From contig NZ_SJSY01000075.1 in assembly GCF_004352915.1 (NCBI RefSeq), positions 310,001 to 374,000 on the forward strand: 64,000 bases of DNA. Reading direction: 5' to 3'. Numbering within the stretch: the stretch's first letter is position 1; every line of letters begins with the position of its first letter. The translations under genes were made by a program, and so were the position numbers. This document shows positions 34,929 through 43,492 of the stretch, piece after piece. A model generated the notes under the pieces. It did no database searches. It had not been told where the DNA came from and was given only the letters and a program-made list of their open reading frames with translations. This DNA comes from Flavobacterium zhairuonense (GTDB lineage Bacteria; Bacteroidota; Bacteroidia; Flavobacteriales; Flavobacteriaceae).

Positions 34929-37502
34929 TTAGAAAGGATAATTTATTCCAAAATTTAAAACGGAGTGTCCAAAATTGTATTCTTTAAACCATCGGTCTCC
35001 CTTCTCATGTGCCGGATTATAAGTCTTGAAGCCTAAATCTAATCGAACAACAAAAAAGCTTAAATCGTATCGTAAACCAAATCCTGTTCCTAAAGCAATT
35101 TCAGCTAAATCGTTTACGTTGTTGAATCTTGCCTTTTCATCAATGACATTATCGAGTACATTCCAGATATTTCCTGCGTCTGCAAAAATTGCGCCTTTGA
35201 CATCTCCCAGAATTTTAAAACGATATTCAGCACTAAGGGCAATCTTCATATTTGCTTCATTAAAATCATCCTTTGCGTCTGTACTTCCAGGTCCTAATGA
35301 GTAAGGTTGCCATGCACGATTGTCATTTGAACCTCCTGAGTAATAACTTCGTGAAAACGGAATGTAATCTGAGTTTCCAAAAGGAATTGCAATCCCAAAG
35401 AAACTTCTTACTGCTACTACATTTTCTTTCCCAAAATCCCAGTGTTTGATATAATCGAATTCTGTTTTGATGTATTCTGAATATTCTAAATTGAATATTT
35501 CATAATTCCCATTTGTGTTTTTTGGCAGACTCGCAATGTTTGAAATGGCTGATAATAAAGTTCCTGCCGATTCTACTTTTGTTTTAAATTGATAGAAAGT
35601 ATTGTCGGCTAAATCTTTTTTAGTGGTTTTGGTAAATGTATAACTTGTAGCTAAAATAAAGTCATTTTCGGTCAAACGAACTCTTCGTTCTTCAATGCTT
35701 TCTACATCGCGATACTCTGGATCTCCTGGCTGTAATGCAGTTCTGTTATTCAATACATCATCAGTGAATCCTGTAGTTCCTTGAGGGATAGTTAGGTTTT
35801 TTCTAGCTTGTTCTTCGGGTGTAGTTCCCCAGTTTTCATCATTTATATTGTAATCTTTACCTATGCCATTCAATTCATCATATGAAGAAGTATAAACATT
35901 AAAATAATTGTTTGGGTTTAGGTTTCGAACATATTGCGCGTTCAATAATTCTAATTTTGCCGTATTGTGACGTTTTGGCGACCAATTGTACGCAATTCCT
36001 CCAGTAAAGTTTTCTTTATCCAAACCAATATTTCGCTGCTTAGAAAAACCGCTTGATATTGATGTAGAAGGAATCATTCTTTTCGGAATAATTTTTTCGG
36101 TTCCAAAAGGCATCAAAATCCTTGGGAAATTCAATTTCATATCAAGTCCATATTCTGAAACATTGAAGAAATTATTGTTAGGATTCGCCATGTCTTTTGA
36201 TGAACCAATGTTCATACGTGCAGAAATTTCCAGTGTTTCAGCACGATTAAATACATTTCGAATCGTTTCAGAAATACTCGCTCCAATACCAAAATCCTGA
36301 ATGTTAGAGTGTGTTACGTCAAGCGTTGCTCCAAAACTGTATTTCTTTCTTGGAGTTAAATAAACATTCGCAATTAAAGATTGTGCTGTAGAATCTCTTT
36401 TATCGACTTCATATTGTATTGAAGGATAATTGAAGATTTTTAAATTGTTCAAATATCGAGAAGAAAGCGTTGTTCTTGTATCAGAGAAAGTGCTTCCTTT
36501 TGTAATAAAAACGGCATCAGTAATAGCTCGCGGTTTGTATTTGATTTTTTTGTAACCGTATAAATTAAAGTTGTTGTACGAAATACTGTCGTTGATTTTG
36601 GTTTTAGCATTAGCGGGTGAATAATCTGTATAAATGTTCACATCGCTGATTTTGTACAATTTAAAAGGTTCTGTTCTGCTTGAATCTTTTTCCTGAATGC
36701 TATTGTTGTTGATGATTAAATTTACGTCCGCTTTATTTTTTTTGCCGATTGTGTCAATGTCGAAAGTTACATAAGTTGGTTGGAAATAATAAGCTCCATT
36801 GTTTCTGAAGTAAGTTGTAATACGATTTTTTTCGTCTTCAAAATCAGTGGTTTTGTATTGGTTTCCAGATTTCAAGATTGAAGGTTCTCTGCTGTTGTTG
36901 TACAAAGAATCAAGTGCAGGAGTCATAATCGTAGTTCTTATAGAATCTAATGTATAGGCCGGTCCTGTTGTGATATTGTAGTTTATTTTGGCTCTTTTGA
37001 TTCCAACAGTGTCAATAGTATAATCTGTTTGCACTTTGAAAAAACCATTATTCAAATAGTAATATTTTAAACGAACCAAAGATTTTCTTGTTTTTGCAGT
37101 ATCAATAATTACAGGAGCCTCTCCCGTATTTTTTAAGAAATCATTTAAGCCTTTATTTATAAAAGATTGGCCAAGACGATCGACCTGTTTAGCTGATAAT
37201 AATTTTGACCAACGCTCATATCTGCCCGGGTGATTGTCGAATTTTGCTTTATAAGTAGAGTCAGGATTTAAATTGGCTAAATTGTATAAGTTCAAACGTA
37301 ATTTAAAACCCAACAGTTTTCCGTTTGGTTTTTGGTACATTTGGTTCGTGGCAATTTCATCATTTGATGATTTTCCGTTTACAAGAATATTATTTTTTAC
37401 AAGAAGGTTTTTTCCATCTGGAACTCTTTTTACGGCATTACAAGCACAAATAAGTGTTGCTATTAGAATAAATGCTGTTATTTTTGTGGAATTATTTTTC
37501 AA
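34929..37502 (-). CDS. BamA/TamA-like outer-membrane protein
   Basis: An 857-residue Omp85-superfamily protein. It begins with a lipoprotein-like signal (ATLICAC; Cys19/Cys21) then NAVKRVPDGKNLLVKN, a conserved opening in Bacteroidota TamA-like proteins. About 45-370 would hold POTRA-like repeats (YKISDVNIYTDYSP is one start), and the C-terminal half a 16-strand barrel with a conserved late motif (KGAIFADAGNIWNV; LGTGFGLRYDLSFFVVRLDLGF) and final FGHSVLNFGINYPF. BamA proper usually lacks a lipobox, so this is more likely a TamA-like insertion/translocation factor. Divergent from the RNA methyltransferase gene. Confidence 0.9.
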   Translation of the reverse strand: MKNNSTKITAFILIATLICACNAVKRVPDGKNLLVKNNILVNGKSSNDEIATNQMYQKPNGKLLGFKLRLNLYNLANLNPDSTYKAKFDNHPGRYERWSKLLSAKQVDRLGQSFINKGLNDFLKNTGEAPVIIDTAKTRKSLVRLKYYYLNNGFFKVQTDYTIDTVGIKRAKINYNITTGPAYTLDSIRTTIMTPALDSLYNNSREPSILKSGNQYKTTDFEDEKNRITTYFRNNGAYYFQPTYVTFDIDTIGKKNKADVNLIINNNSIQEKDSSRTEPFKLYKISDVNIYTDYSPANAKTKINDSISYNNFNLYGYKKIKYKPRAITDAVFITKGSTFSDTRTTLSSRYLNNLKIFNYPSIQYEVDKRDSTAQSLIANVYLTPRKKYSFGATLDVTHSNIQDFGIGASISETIRNVFNRAETLEISARMNIGSSKDMANPNNNFFNVSEYGLDMKLNFPRILMPFGTEKIIPKRMIPSTSISSGFSKQRNIGLDKENFTGGIAYNWSPKRHNTAKLELLNAQYVRNLNPNNYFNVYTSSYDELNGIGKDYNINDENWGTTPEEQARKNLTIPQGTTGFTDDVLNNRTALQPGDPEYRDVESIEERRVRLTENDFILATSYTFTKTTKKDLADNTFYQFKTKVESAGTLLSAISNIASLPKNTNGNYEIFNLEYSEYIKTEFDYIKHWDFGKENVVAVRSFFGIAIPFGNSDYIPFSRSYYSGGSNDNRAWQPYSLGPGSTDAKDDFNEANMKIALSAEYRFKILGDVKGAIFADAGNIWNVLDNVIDEKARFNNVNDLAEIALGTGFGLRYDLSFFVVRLDLGFKTYNPAHEKGDRWFKEYNFGHSVLNFGINYPF
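37457..37486 (+). promoter_or_regulatory. Promoter for the RNA methyltransferase, inside the TamA-like gene
   Basis: TTG (37457-37459), 19-base spacer, TATTTTTG (37479-37486): ideal spacing and boxes. It lies in the 5' coding part of the divergent gene and gives a leader of about 47 bases before the ATG at 37540. Confidence 0.65.
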
Positions 37503-37522
37503 GTGTTTATAAATATTTAATT

Positions 37523-37530
37523 CAAAAGTA
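37523..37530 (-). promoter_or_regulatory. -7 element for the TamA-like gene
   Basis: TACTTTTG on the minus strand, 21 bases before the ATG at 37502. The promoters of the two divergent genes face and overlap each other. Confidence 0.45.
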
Positions 37531-37539
37531 CATTATTTT

Positions 37540-38268
37540 ATGGTTAGTAAAAACCAAATAAAACTTATCTCAGGCTTGCATCAAAAAAAACAACGTTTTG
37601 CAAATCAATTATTTTTTGCCGAAGGAGTAAAAGTAATTCAAGAATTGTTGCAATCCAACTTTGAATTAGAGCATTTATACACCACACAAAATGATTTTGA
37701 AGTGGTTCATTCTTCAAAACGTACTCTTATTAATGAACAGGAGTTAAAGAAAATAAGTGCTTTGTCAACTCCAAATACTTGTTTGGCTGTATTCAAAATC
37801 CCTGCCGAAAATAAAATAATCGAATCAGGATTGATTTTGGCTTTAGACGACATTCGTGATCCTGGAAATTTAGGAACAATTATGCGTCTTTGCGACTGGT
37901 TTGGCATCAAACAAATCATTTGCTCAAAAGAAACTGTAGATATTTATAACCCAAAAGTGGTTCAGGCTACAATGGGATCTATAACCAGAGTAAATGCAAA
38001 TTATGTTGATTTGAAAAGCTTTATCGCTCAAACAAAACTTCCGATTTTTGGAACTTTTATGGACGGCGATAACATTTATAAATCAAATTTGCCTCAAAAC
38101 GGAATCATCATTATGGGTAATGAAGCCAATGGTATTTCGGCAGAAATTGAAAAAATGGTCACAAGCCGACTCACAATTCCAAGATTTGGAGAGCTACAAA
38201 AAACCGAAAGTTTAAATGTCGCTACCGCAACAGCAATTATTCTCAGTGAATTTAAACGAAATAGTTAG
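37540..38268 (+). CDS. SpoU/TrmH-family RNA 2'-O-methyltransferase
   Basis: A 242-residue SPOUT methyltransferase acting on rRNA or tRNA ribose. N-terminal substrate-binding region (about 1-90) with FAEGVKVIQELL; catalytic knot with the three motifs: LALDDIRDPGNLGTIMRLCDW (motif 1, about 98-118), MGNEANGIS (motif 2) and the SAM-binding knot RFGELQKTESLNVATATAI (motif 3). The exact nucleotide target cannot be read. It stands alone and is divergent from the TamA-like gene. Confidence 0.93.
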   Translation: MVSKNQIKLISGLHQKKQRFANQLFFAEGVKVIQELLQSNFELEHLYTTQNDFEVVHSSKRTLINEQELKKISALSTPNTCLAVFKIPAENKIIESGLILALDDIRDPGNLGTIMRLCDWFGIKQIICSKETVDIYNPKVVQATMGSITRVNANYVDLKSFIAQTKLPIFGTFMDGDNIYKSNLPQNGIIIMGNEANGISAEIEKMVTSRLTIPRFGELQKTESLNVATATAIILSEFKRNS

Positions 38269-38277
38269 CTATTTGTT

Positions 38278-38985
38278 TTAGTGAAAAGTAAAATTTATTA
38301 AAATGGCTCTAGATTTCATAGAGTCTATATTTCCTGTCCAAGGACTGTATGGGTCATTATCTCTGATTAATTCATCAGTTATGCCAAACATTCCTCTGAT
38401 TGACGGAGAAAAAATGAAGTATTCTGTAAAGAAATCAATTCCAACACCCATTTCATAAGCTGCTGTCCAAGGTTTTACTCTGAATTTTTGCTGAGAATTA
38501 TCATCTTGAGATTTTGAATTGCTCGATAAATTCAAGGTTGTCGACATTCCGCCAACTAAATAAGGACGGATATTTCCTGTACGCAAAGAAGAGAATTTCA
38601 ACAATAGCGGAAAATGAATGTAAGTGCTGTTTACTTCTCTTAAGTAATCAGTTTGAGAAGAGAAAAAAGGATAATATAAATCACGTTTAGTGTAGTATAA
38701 ACCTGGTTCAAAACGCAGGTTTATATATTCCTGTAATCTTAAATCGGCTACAACTCCCACATTAAATCCAGTTGTTTTTTTTACCTGAATGTCTTGAGAC
38801 GTAACGTTTTTATAGTCAAATTTAAAGTCAAAACTATTGAATCCTAAATAGTAACCAAAATAAAGGCGTTGTTTTTGCCAATTTTCAAGGTTTATAATGG
38901 GATCTTTGCTAAACATGCTTTTAGCAAATTGCGAATATCCTTTTGTCGATAAGACTAATAAAATTAAGATTACTGTTTTTTTCAT
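38278..38985 (-). CDS. porT: Type IX secretion/gliding protein PorT
   Basis: An approximately 235-residue outer-membrane beta-barrel protein of the PorT family, required for type IX secretion in Bacteroidota. Signal peptide MKKTVILILLVLSTKGYSQ; then RLYFGYYLGFNSFDFKFDY, NVGVVADLRLQEYINLRFEPGL-type strands (each shown in part) and the C-terminal barrel end SRAILINFTFH. The frame is open upstream to 39048, but the ATG at 38985 is one base after the ubiE stop and gives a proper signal peptide. The ubiE-porT pair is conserved in Flavobacteriia. Confidence 0.93.
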   Translation of the reverse strand: MKKTVILILLVLSTKGYSQFAKSMFSKDPIINLENWQKQRLYFGYYLGFNSFDFKFDYKNVTSQDIQVKKTTGFNVGVVADLRLQEYINLRFEPGLYYTKRDLYYPFFSSQTDYLREVNSTYIHFPLLLKFSSLRTGNIRPYLVGGMSTTLNLSSNSKSQDDNSQQKFRVKPWTAAYEMGVGIDFFTEYFIFSPSIRGMFGITDELIRDNDPYSPWTGNIDSMKSRAILINFTFH

Positions 38986-38986
38986 A

Positions 38987-39718
38987 CTATTTTTTAGAAG
39001 CAGAATAAATGGTTGCAACTCCGAAGGTTTGAGGCATAGCCACAACATCTATAAACCCAATTTTTCTCAAAATATTGTTTAATGCCTCTCCATATGGAAA
39101 AGCAGCAGCAGATTCTGATAAATAACCATAAGCAGAATTGTCTTTTGAGAATAATTTTCCGATTATTGGGAGGATGTTTTTACTATAAAATTTGTATCCT
39201 TGTTTGTATGGAGTTTTATCTGGAACAGAAGTTTCAAGAATTACAAATATGCCGTTTGGTTTTAAAACTCTTAAAATTTCGGCAAATCCTTTTTCTAAAT
39301 TTTCAAAGTTTCGAACACCAAAACCAACAGTTATAGCATCAAAATAGTTGTCTTCAAAAGGAATATTTTCAGAATCTCCCAAAACCAAATCAATAGTATT
39401 TGAAAGATTTTTTTCGGCTACTTTCTTTTTTCCAACTTCAAGCATTCCCGCCGAAATATCCAAACCAATTATTTTTTCGGCATTGGTTTGTGCCATTAAA
39501 ATAGCTAGATCGCCAGTTCCAGTAGCAATATCCAGAATGACTTTTGGCTTTGTGTCAGATACTATTTTTAATACTTTTTTTCGCCATTTCACATCAATCC
39601 CAAATGAGATGACACGGTTCAAATTATCATAGTTCCCAGAAATGTTGTCAAACATTTGGGCAACCTGCTCTTTCTTCCCTAAAGAAGAGTCTTTATATGG
39701 AGTTATTTTTTCAGACAT
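38987..39718 (-). CDS. ubiE: Demethylmenaquinone/ubiquinone methyltransferase
   Basis: A 243-residue class I SAM methyltransferase (UbiE/MenG). SAM motifs: VILDIATGTGDLAILMA (motif I, about 60-76), IIGLDISAGMLEVGKKK (motif post I) and DAITVGFGVRNFENLEKGFAEILRVLKPNG (shown as separate motif II and III stretches, e.g. FGVRNFENLEKG). Flavobacteria use menaquinone, so the reaction is most likely demethylmenaquinone to menaquinone (MenG). It is followed after one base by porT. Confidence 0.95.
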   Translation of the reverse strand: MSEKITPYKDSSLGKKEQVAQMFDNISGNYDNLNRVISFGIDVKWRKKVLKIVSDTKPKVILDIATGTGDLAILMAQTNAEKIIGLDISAGMLEVGKKKVAEKNLSNTIDLVLGDSENIPFEDNYFDAITVGFGVRNFENLEKGFAEILRVLKPNGIFVILETSVPDKTPYKQGYKFYSKNILPIIGKLFSKDNSAYGYLSESAAAFPYGEALNNILRKIGFIDVVAMPQTFGVATIYSASKK

Positions 39719-40285
39719 TTTTTTTATTTAGGCAAATATAATACAATCTGACTTAACTGTAATTGGCTTTTTCAATTTGTAAACCAAATGTTTTAAAAGC
39801 GAGATTTTTGATGTTGCAAGCTCGTTGTTTTTGTCTGTTGAAACATATCACCAAAAGTGGGTATTTTAAAAAAATCACCAAAAGTGGGTATTGTGTAGCG
39901 CTGGATTTATGCACAAATTTGTCAAAGATAAAATGATGAAAATTTTAATGATTGATTGAAAAATATGACTTAAATCAAATGGTTGCTTCTTTTGCACTGG
40001 TAATTCAGTTGTTCTTGTAAGTAGTTTTGAAATGCTGTTCTTAAAAGCAGCATCATTTTAAAAGTTAAAAGTGCAAAGTACGTTCTTAGGATTAAATTTG
40101 TTTTTGGAAATTTTAATTTTCTTGCCTTTAATATCTTAGTGGTATTTGTTATTAAAGGCGTTTTGAGACTTGTTCTCAAATTAACATTAATGTTATTCAG
40201 TTATTTCAAGTGTTTACACATTTGTGATTTTTTTTACCAAAACTATTTCTCGAAAGAGTCAAAATCTTAAAATCAATTGTTTAAA
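39719..40285. other. Long intergenic stretch with direct repeat and hairpins
   Basis: No supported gene in nearly 600 bases. It contains two copies of a 19-bp sequence (ATCACCAAAAGTGGGTATT) 30 bp apart at 39848-39896, a 10-bp perfect hairpin GCCTTTAATA/TATTAAAGGC near 40124-40159, a smaller GCTG/CAGC hairpin near 40034-40051, and an AACATTAATGTT palindrome near 40183-40194. A bidirectional terminator closes it on the right. A regulatory region or small RNA is possible; see findings. Confidence 0.5.
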
Positions 40286-40314
40286 AAACATCCTTCACAA
40301 GAGGATGTTTTTTT
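40284..40314. terminator. Bidirectional terminator after folA
   Basis: Stem AAAACATCCT with AGGATGTTTT around a 7-base loop, with A/T runs on both sides. It ends folA on the minus strand and could end a plus-strand transcript from the intergenic region. Confidence 0.75.
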
Positions 40315-40795
40315 ATTTACGGATATACGTTTGGTAAGTATAATCATAAAGATGTTTGTCATCTTTAAAGTTTTCTTCTGATTCTACCAGCATCCATTCA
40401 TTTTCGTTGATTTTTGGGAAAAAAGTATCTGCATCAAAAATATGATGAACTTTGGTTATTTCAATTATATCAGCATAAGGCATCGCAAGATTGTAGATTT
40501 CACCTCCGCCAATGATGTATGAATCTTCATTTTCAGGACAAACTGCAATTGCTTTTTCGATACTGTCAACTACAATGCAGCCTTCAGGCTGATAATCGGT
40601 TTGACGTGTTATGATAACATGAGTTCTGTTAGGCAAAGGTTTTGGGAAACTTTCAAAAGTCTTTCTTCCCATAATGATGTAATGATTCGTTGTAAGCGAT
40701 TTGAATCTTTTGAAATCATTTGGCAAATGCCATACTAAATCATTATTTTTTCCGAGAGCATTGTTTTCGGCTACAGCCGCTATCATTATAATCAT
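40313..40795 (-). CDS. folA: Dihydrofolate reductase
   Basis: A 160-residue NADPH-dependent DHFR that makes tetrahydrofolate. Motifs: IAAVAENNALGKNNDLVWHL (start, NADPH/folate contact), LPNDFKRF with the catalytic acidic Asp, IIMGRKTFESF, RTHVIITRQ, and IIGGGEIYNLAMPYADIIEIT. Length is standard. It lies 19 bases downstream of the 2TM gene and about 1 kb from thyA, its metabolic partner that regenerates dihydrofolate; the two are not in one operon here. Confidence 0.97.
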   Translation of the reverse strand: MIIMIAAVAENNALGKNNDLVWHLPNDFKRFKSLTTNHYIIMGRKTFESFPKPLPNRTHVIITRQTDYQPEGCIVVDSIEKAIAVCPENEDSYIIGGGEIYNLAMPYADIIEITKVHHIFDADTFFPKINENEWMLVESEENFKDDKHLYDYTYQTYIRK

Positions 40796-40814
40796 GGCAT
40801 TCTAAACTAAAATT

Positions 40815-41153
40815 TTATTTTTCAGTATCCGCATTTATTTTGGATTCTAATTGACTGATTCTTTTCTGCTGCAGTGCAACAAGTCTGTCAATTTGTTCTC
40901 TTTCCCATTTTTTATTCATGAATCGGTCAGTAATATAGACTTTTATAAAGTGTAAAATGAACAAAAAGAGCCATATCGTAATTCCCCATATACACCAATT
41001 TTGATTTGTTCCAGCTCCAAAACCGAAAAATCTATTGGCAACAAATAAAAATAAGCTTCCGATTAGAAAAAGTACAAAATGAAAATATAGAATTTTCTTT
41101 TGTCTGAGTCTTCTTCTGGCATATTCATACTGTTCGTGTACTTCTTTTTCCAT
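40815..41153 (-). CDS. 2TM domain-containing membrane protein
   Basis: A 112-residue protein of the 2TM family: charged N-terminus (HEQYEYARRRLRQKK), two transmembrane helices (about 22-42, 52-72) and a C-terminal amphipathic/coiled-coil stretch (about 80-110, EQIDRLVALQQKRISQLES). Function unknown; in flavobacteria such domains are often found in small membrane proteins near folate or transcription regulator genes. Upstream of folA with a short gap, likely co-transcribed. Confidence 0.85.
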   Translation of the reverse strand: MEKEVHEQYEYARRRLRQKKILYFHFVLFLIGSLFLFVANRFFGFGAGTNQNWCIWGITIWLFLFILHFIKVYITDRFMNKKWEREQIDRLVALQQKRISQLESKINADTEK

Positions 41154-41339
41154 AAGATATTAAATGAAATGAGGTTATAAAGTTAAAATTTATTTTGAAA
41201 ACAAGGAATTTTGATTCTATAATATTTGCTTTTGAAGTAGTTAAGAATTTGAAATCAAAAAATTATCGCGGATTAATTTATGGATATGATTAAAATAAAT
41301 ATGCATTTTTGCTATTGTCGTAAATCGGATAATGGAGTA

Positions 41340-41370
41340 TTGAAAGTTCAGTCGAATTTGTGTAACTTAG
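41340..41370 (+). promoter_or_regulatory. Candidate promoter for the isoamylase-N-domain gene
   Basis: TTG (41340-41342), 20-base spacer, TAACTTAG (41363-41370), a weak match to TAnnTTTG, about 28 bases before the ATG. Confidence 0.35.
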
Positions 41371-41397
41371 ACATATCAATCTAAAAACTAAATAGTT

Positions 41398-41694
41398 ATG
41401 TCTTTAAAGAAGCAATTTATCAAAACAAAACCAGTGGTAAAAGTTACTTTTTCTGTAGAAGCTAAAGATGCAAGTACGGCAGCTGTAGTTGGAGATTTTA
41501 ATAATTGGAATCCAGAAGAAGGGACTTTGAGTAAGTTAAAAAACGGAACTTTTAAAGCAACTTATGATTTGGTGAAAGATGCCATTTATGAGTTTAAGTA
41601 TTTAATTGACGGAGTTTATGTTAACGAGCCTGAGGCAGATTCTTATAAATGGAATGATTTTGCAGGAAGCGAAAATAGTGTCCTGGCAGTATAA
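41398..41694 (+). CDS. Isoamylase early-set (CBM48-like) domain protein
   Basis: A 98-residue cytoplasmic protein consisting of a single early-set/AMPK-glycogen-binding-like domain: VTFSVEAKDASTAAVVGDFNNWN and ATYDLVKDAIYEFKYLIDG, with the carbohydrate-contact tryptophans of the family present (Trp near 39 and 80). No catalytic domain follows. It may bind glycogen or serve as a regulatory subunit; no glycogen genes are near. Its own terminator follows. Confidence 0.88.
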   Translation: MSLKKQFIKTKPVVKVTFSVEAKDASTAAVVGDFNNWNPEEGTLSKLKNGTFKATYDLVKDAIYEFKYLIDGVYVNEPEADSYKWNDFAGSENSVLAV

Positions 41695-41695
41695 A

Positions 41696-41729
41696 AAAAT
41701 CCGCTTAAAAATTTAAGCGGATTTTTTTA
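41696..41729. terminator. Shared terminator between isoamylase-domain gene and thyA
   Basis: Perfect stem AAATCCGCTTAAA with TTTAAGCGGATTT and T/A runs on both flanks, serving two convergent genes. Confidence 0.9.
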
Positions 41730-41734
41730 TGTTT

Positions 41735-42586
41735 TTATACAGCTACACTTCCTTTTATTCCTGGATGTGGTTCATAGTCTACAAGTGTAAAATCGTCATA
41801 ATCAAAATCAAAAATGTTTTTAATTGCAGGATTCAAAATCATTTTTGGAAGAGGTTTTGGTTCTCTTGAAAGTTGCAGTTCCAATTGCTCAAAGTGATTG
41901 TTGTAAATGTGCGCGTCTCCAAAAGTGTGAATAAATTCACCAGCTTCAAGATCGCAAACTTGAGCAATCATCATGGTTAATAATGCATAAGAAGCAATGT
42001 TGAAAGGAACTCCTAAAAAGATATCAGCACTTCGCTGATAAAGCTGGCAAGATAGCTTGCCTTTTGTTTCGCCTTTTTCAATATCGGGACTCGACACATA
42101 AAATTGAAAAAAGGCGTGGCAAGGTGGCAAAGCAGCTTTATTGTTTGCAACGTTTTCCTCAAAAGATTTTTTAGTGTCTGGCAAAACTGAAGGATTCCAA
42201 GCCGAAACGAGCATTCTGCGGCTGTTTGGATTTGTTTTCAATTCTGTGATTAATTCAGAGATCTGATCGATTTCTTCACTGTTCCAATTGCGCCATTGGT
42301 GCCCGTAAACAGGCCCTAAATCACCGTTGGAATCAGCCCATTCATCCCAGATTTTAACGCCATTTTCTTGAAGGTATTTTATGTTTGTATCGCCTTTTAA
42401 AAACCAAAGTAATTCATAAATGATGGATTTTAAATGGAGTTTTTTGGTCGTGACCATTGGGAAGCCTTCACTTAAATCAAAACGCATTTGGTAGCCAAAA
42501 ACGCTTTTAGTTCCGGTTCCGGTTCTGTCTCCTTTTTGATTGCCGTTTTCTAAAACGTGTTTTACTAAATCTAAGTATTGTTTCAT
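41735..42586 (-). CDS. thyA: Thymidylate synthase
   Basis: A 283-residue ThyA that methylates dUMP with methylenetetrahydrofolate. Motifs: KGDRTGTGTKSVFG near the start, TKKLHLKSIIYELLWFL, VYGHQWRNW, catalytic Cys in LPPCHAFFQFYV, SCQLYQRSADIFLGVPFNIA and the C-terminal PHPGIKGSVAV. Slightly longer than the E. coli enzyme (264), as in many Bacteroidota. Upstream lies a 7-mer repeat region. Confidence 0.98.
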   Translation of the reverse strand: MKQYLDLVKHVLENGNQKGDRTGTGTKSVFGYQMRFDLSEGFPMVTTKKLHLKSIIYELLWFLKGDTNIKYLQENGVKIWDEWADSNGDLGPVYGHQWRNWNSEEIDQISELITELKTNPNSRRMLVSAWNPSVLPDTKKSFEENVANNKAALPPCHAFFQFYVSSPDIEKGETKGKLSCQLYQRSADIFLGVPFNIASYALLTMMIAQVCDLEAGEFIHTFGDAHIYNNHFEQLELQLSREPKPLPKMILNPAIKNIFDFDYDDFTLVDYEPHPGIKGSVAV

Positions 42587-42591
42587 TATTG

Positions 42592-42705
42592 CTTTAGGCT
42601 TTAGGCTTTAAGCTTTAGGCTTTTTTCCTAATGCTTAAAGTTTGTTTTTTTTTATGATTATGCTTTAAGCTTATAGCTTAAAGCTTACGGCTTACAGCCT
42701 CAAAA
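42592..42705. repeat. Heptad repeat element between the nuclease gene and thyA (CTTTAGG unit)
   Basis: Tandem 7-mers of the GCTTTAGGCTTTAGG kind on the left side are answered by inverted CTTAAAGC/GCTTTAAG and GGCTTACAGCC type sequence on the right (about 42664-42704), giving a long imperfect hairpin across the gap between the two minus-strand genes. Confidence 0.55.
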
Positions 42706-43329
42706 TTATCTTCTAGAGATTTCGTCTCTGATTTTTGCGGCTTTTTCGTAATCTTCTTGAGAAACTGCCTGGTCCAAAAGCTCATTTAATTCTTGCAATG
42801 AATGTTTAGCATAAACATCGCCAGATTGGTTGCTTTCTTCTTCATGTCCAAAAGTCTCTGGATTAGAAAGTACATCGTCGATTTCTTGAGTGCCTTGGTC
42901 ACCATCTCCAGAATTGGATTTTAAATAAATTCCGGCTTTGTCTAAAATGTTTTTATAGGTGAAAATTGGTGCGTTGAAACGTAATGCCAATGCAATTGCA
43001 TCTGATGTTCTTGCGTCAATAATTTCTTCGATTTTATCTCTTTCGCAGATCAGACTAGAATAAAAAACACCGTCAACAAGTTTGTGTATGATTACTTGTT
43101 TTACAACAATGTCAAATCGCTCTGCAAAGTTTTTGAATAAATCATGCGTTAATGGGCGAGGAGGTTTGATCTCTTTTTCTAAGGCAATAGCAATCGATTG
43201 GGCTTCAAAAGCGCCAATTACGATAGGTAATTTTCTTTCGCCATCAACTTCATTCAAAATTAAGGCGTAAGCGCCATTTTGAGTTTGGCTGTATGAAATT
43301 CCTTTTATGGATAATTTTACTAGACTCAT
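42706..43329 (-). CDS. Bifunctional nuclease (DUF151) family protein with UVR motif
   Basis: From the ATG at 43329 the product is 207 residues (the frame extends to a GTG at 43350, but MSLVKLSIKG is the family-like start). The DUF151/BFN domain fills about 1-140: LPIVIGAFEAQSIAIALE, PRPLTHDLF and DARTSDAIALALRF. A C-terminal UvrB/UvrC-type helical motif (about 175-207, NELLDQAVSQEDYEKAAKIR) follows, a combination found often in Bacteroidota. Such proteins have nuclease activity on DNA and RNA in vitro in plants; the bacterial role is uncertain. Confidence 0.92.
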   Translation of the reverse strand: MSLVKLSIKGISYSQTQNGAYALILNEVDGERKLPIVIGAFEAQSIAIALEKEIKPPRPLTHDLFKNFAERFDIVVKQVIIHKLVDGVFYSSLICERDKIEEIIDARTSDAIALALRFNAPIFTYKNILDKAGIYLKSNSGDGDQGTQEIDDVLSNPETFGHEEESNQSGDVYAKHSLQELNELLDQAVSQEDYEKAAKIRDEISRR

Positions 43330-43423
43330 ATATGATTGAAAAAAGGGCACTTAGCGCCACATTTTAATACTTTTTTTGATTAGAAAATAAAGGTGCAATT
43401 TTAATCAAAAAAAATTGAACAAA

Positions 43424-43476
43424 AAAGCTGCCTTAAAACAAAGATACGATTATCTTGTTTTCAGGCAGCTATATTA
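43424..43476 (-). terminator. Terminator after etfA
   Basis: Long stem: AGCTGCCT-AAAACAA paired with TTGTTTT-AAGGCAGCT around a 14-base loop, with TTTTTTG after it on the minus strand. Confidence 0.85.
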
Positions 43477-43492
43477 TTTAAGAATTCTTGGA

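Noticed and set aside
34929..37502. Considered as BamA itself
   Set aside because: Lipoprotein-like signal and neighbour genes differ from the essential bamA locus; TamA-like is the safer call.
39848..39896. Two spaced identical repeats considered as a CRISPR remnant
   Set aside because: Only two copies, a spacer of about 11 bases, and no cas genes nearby.
39970..40179. 69-codon minus-strand frame in the long intergenic region
   Set aside because: No homology pattern, no promoter box, basic low-complexity sequence; considered non-coding.
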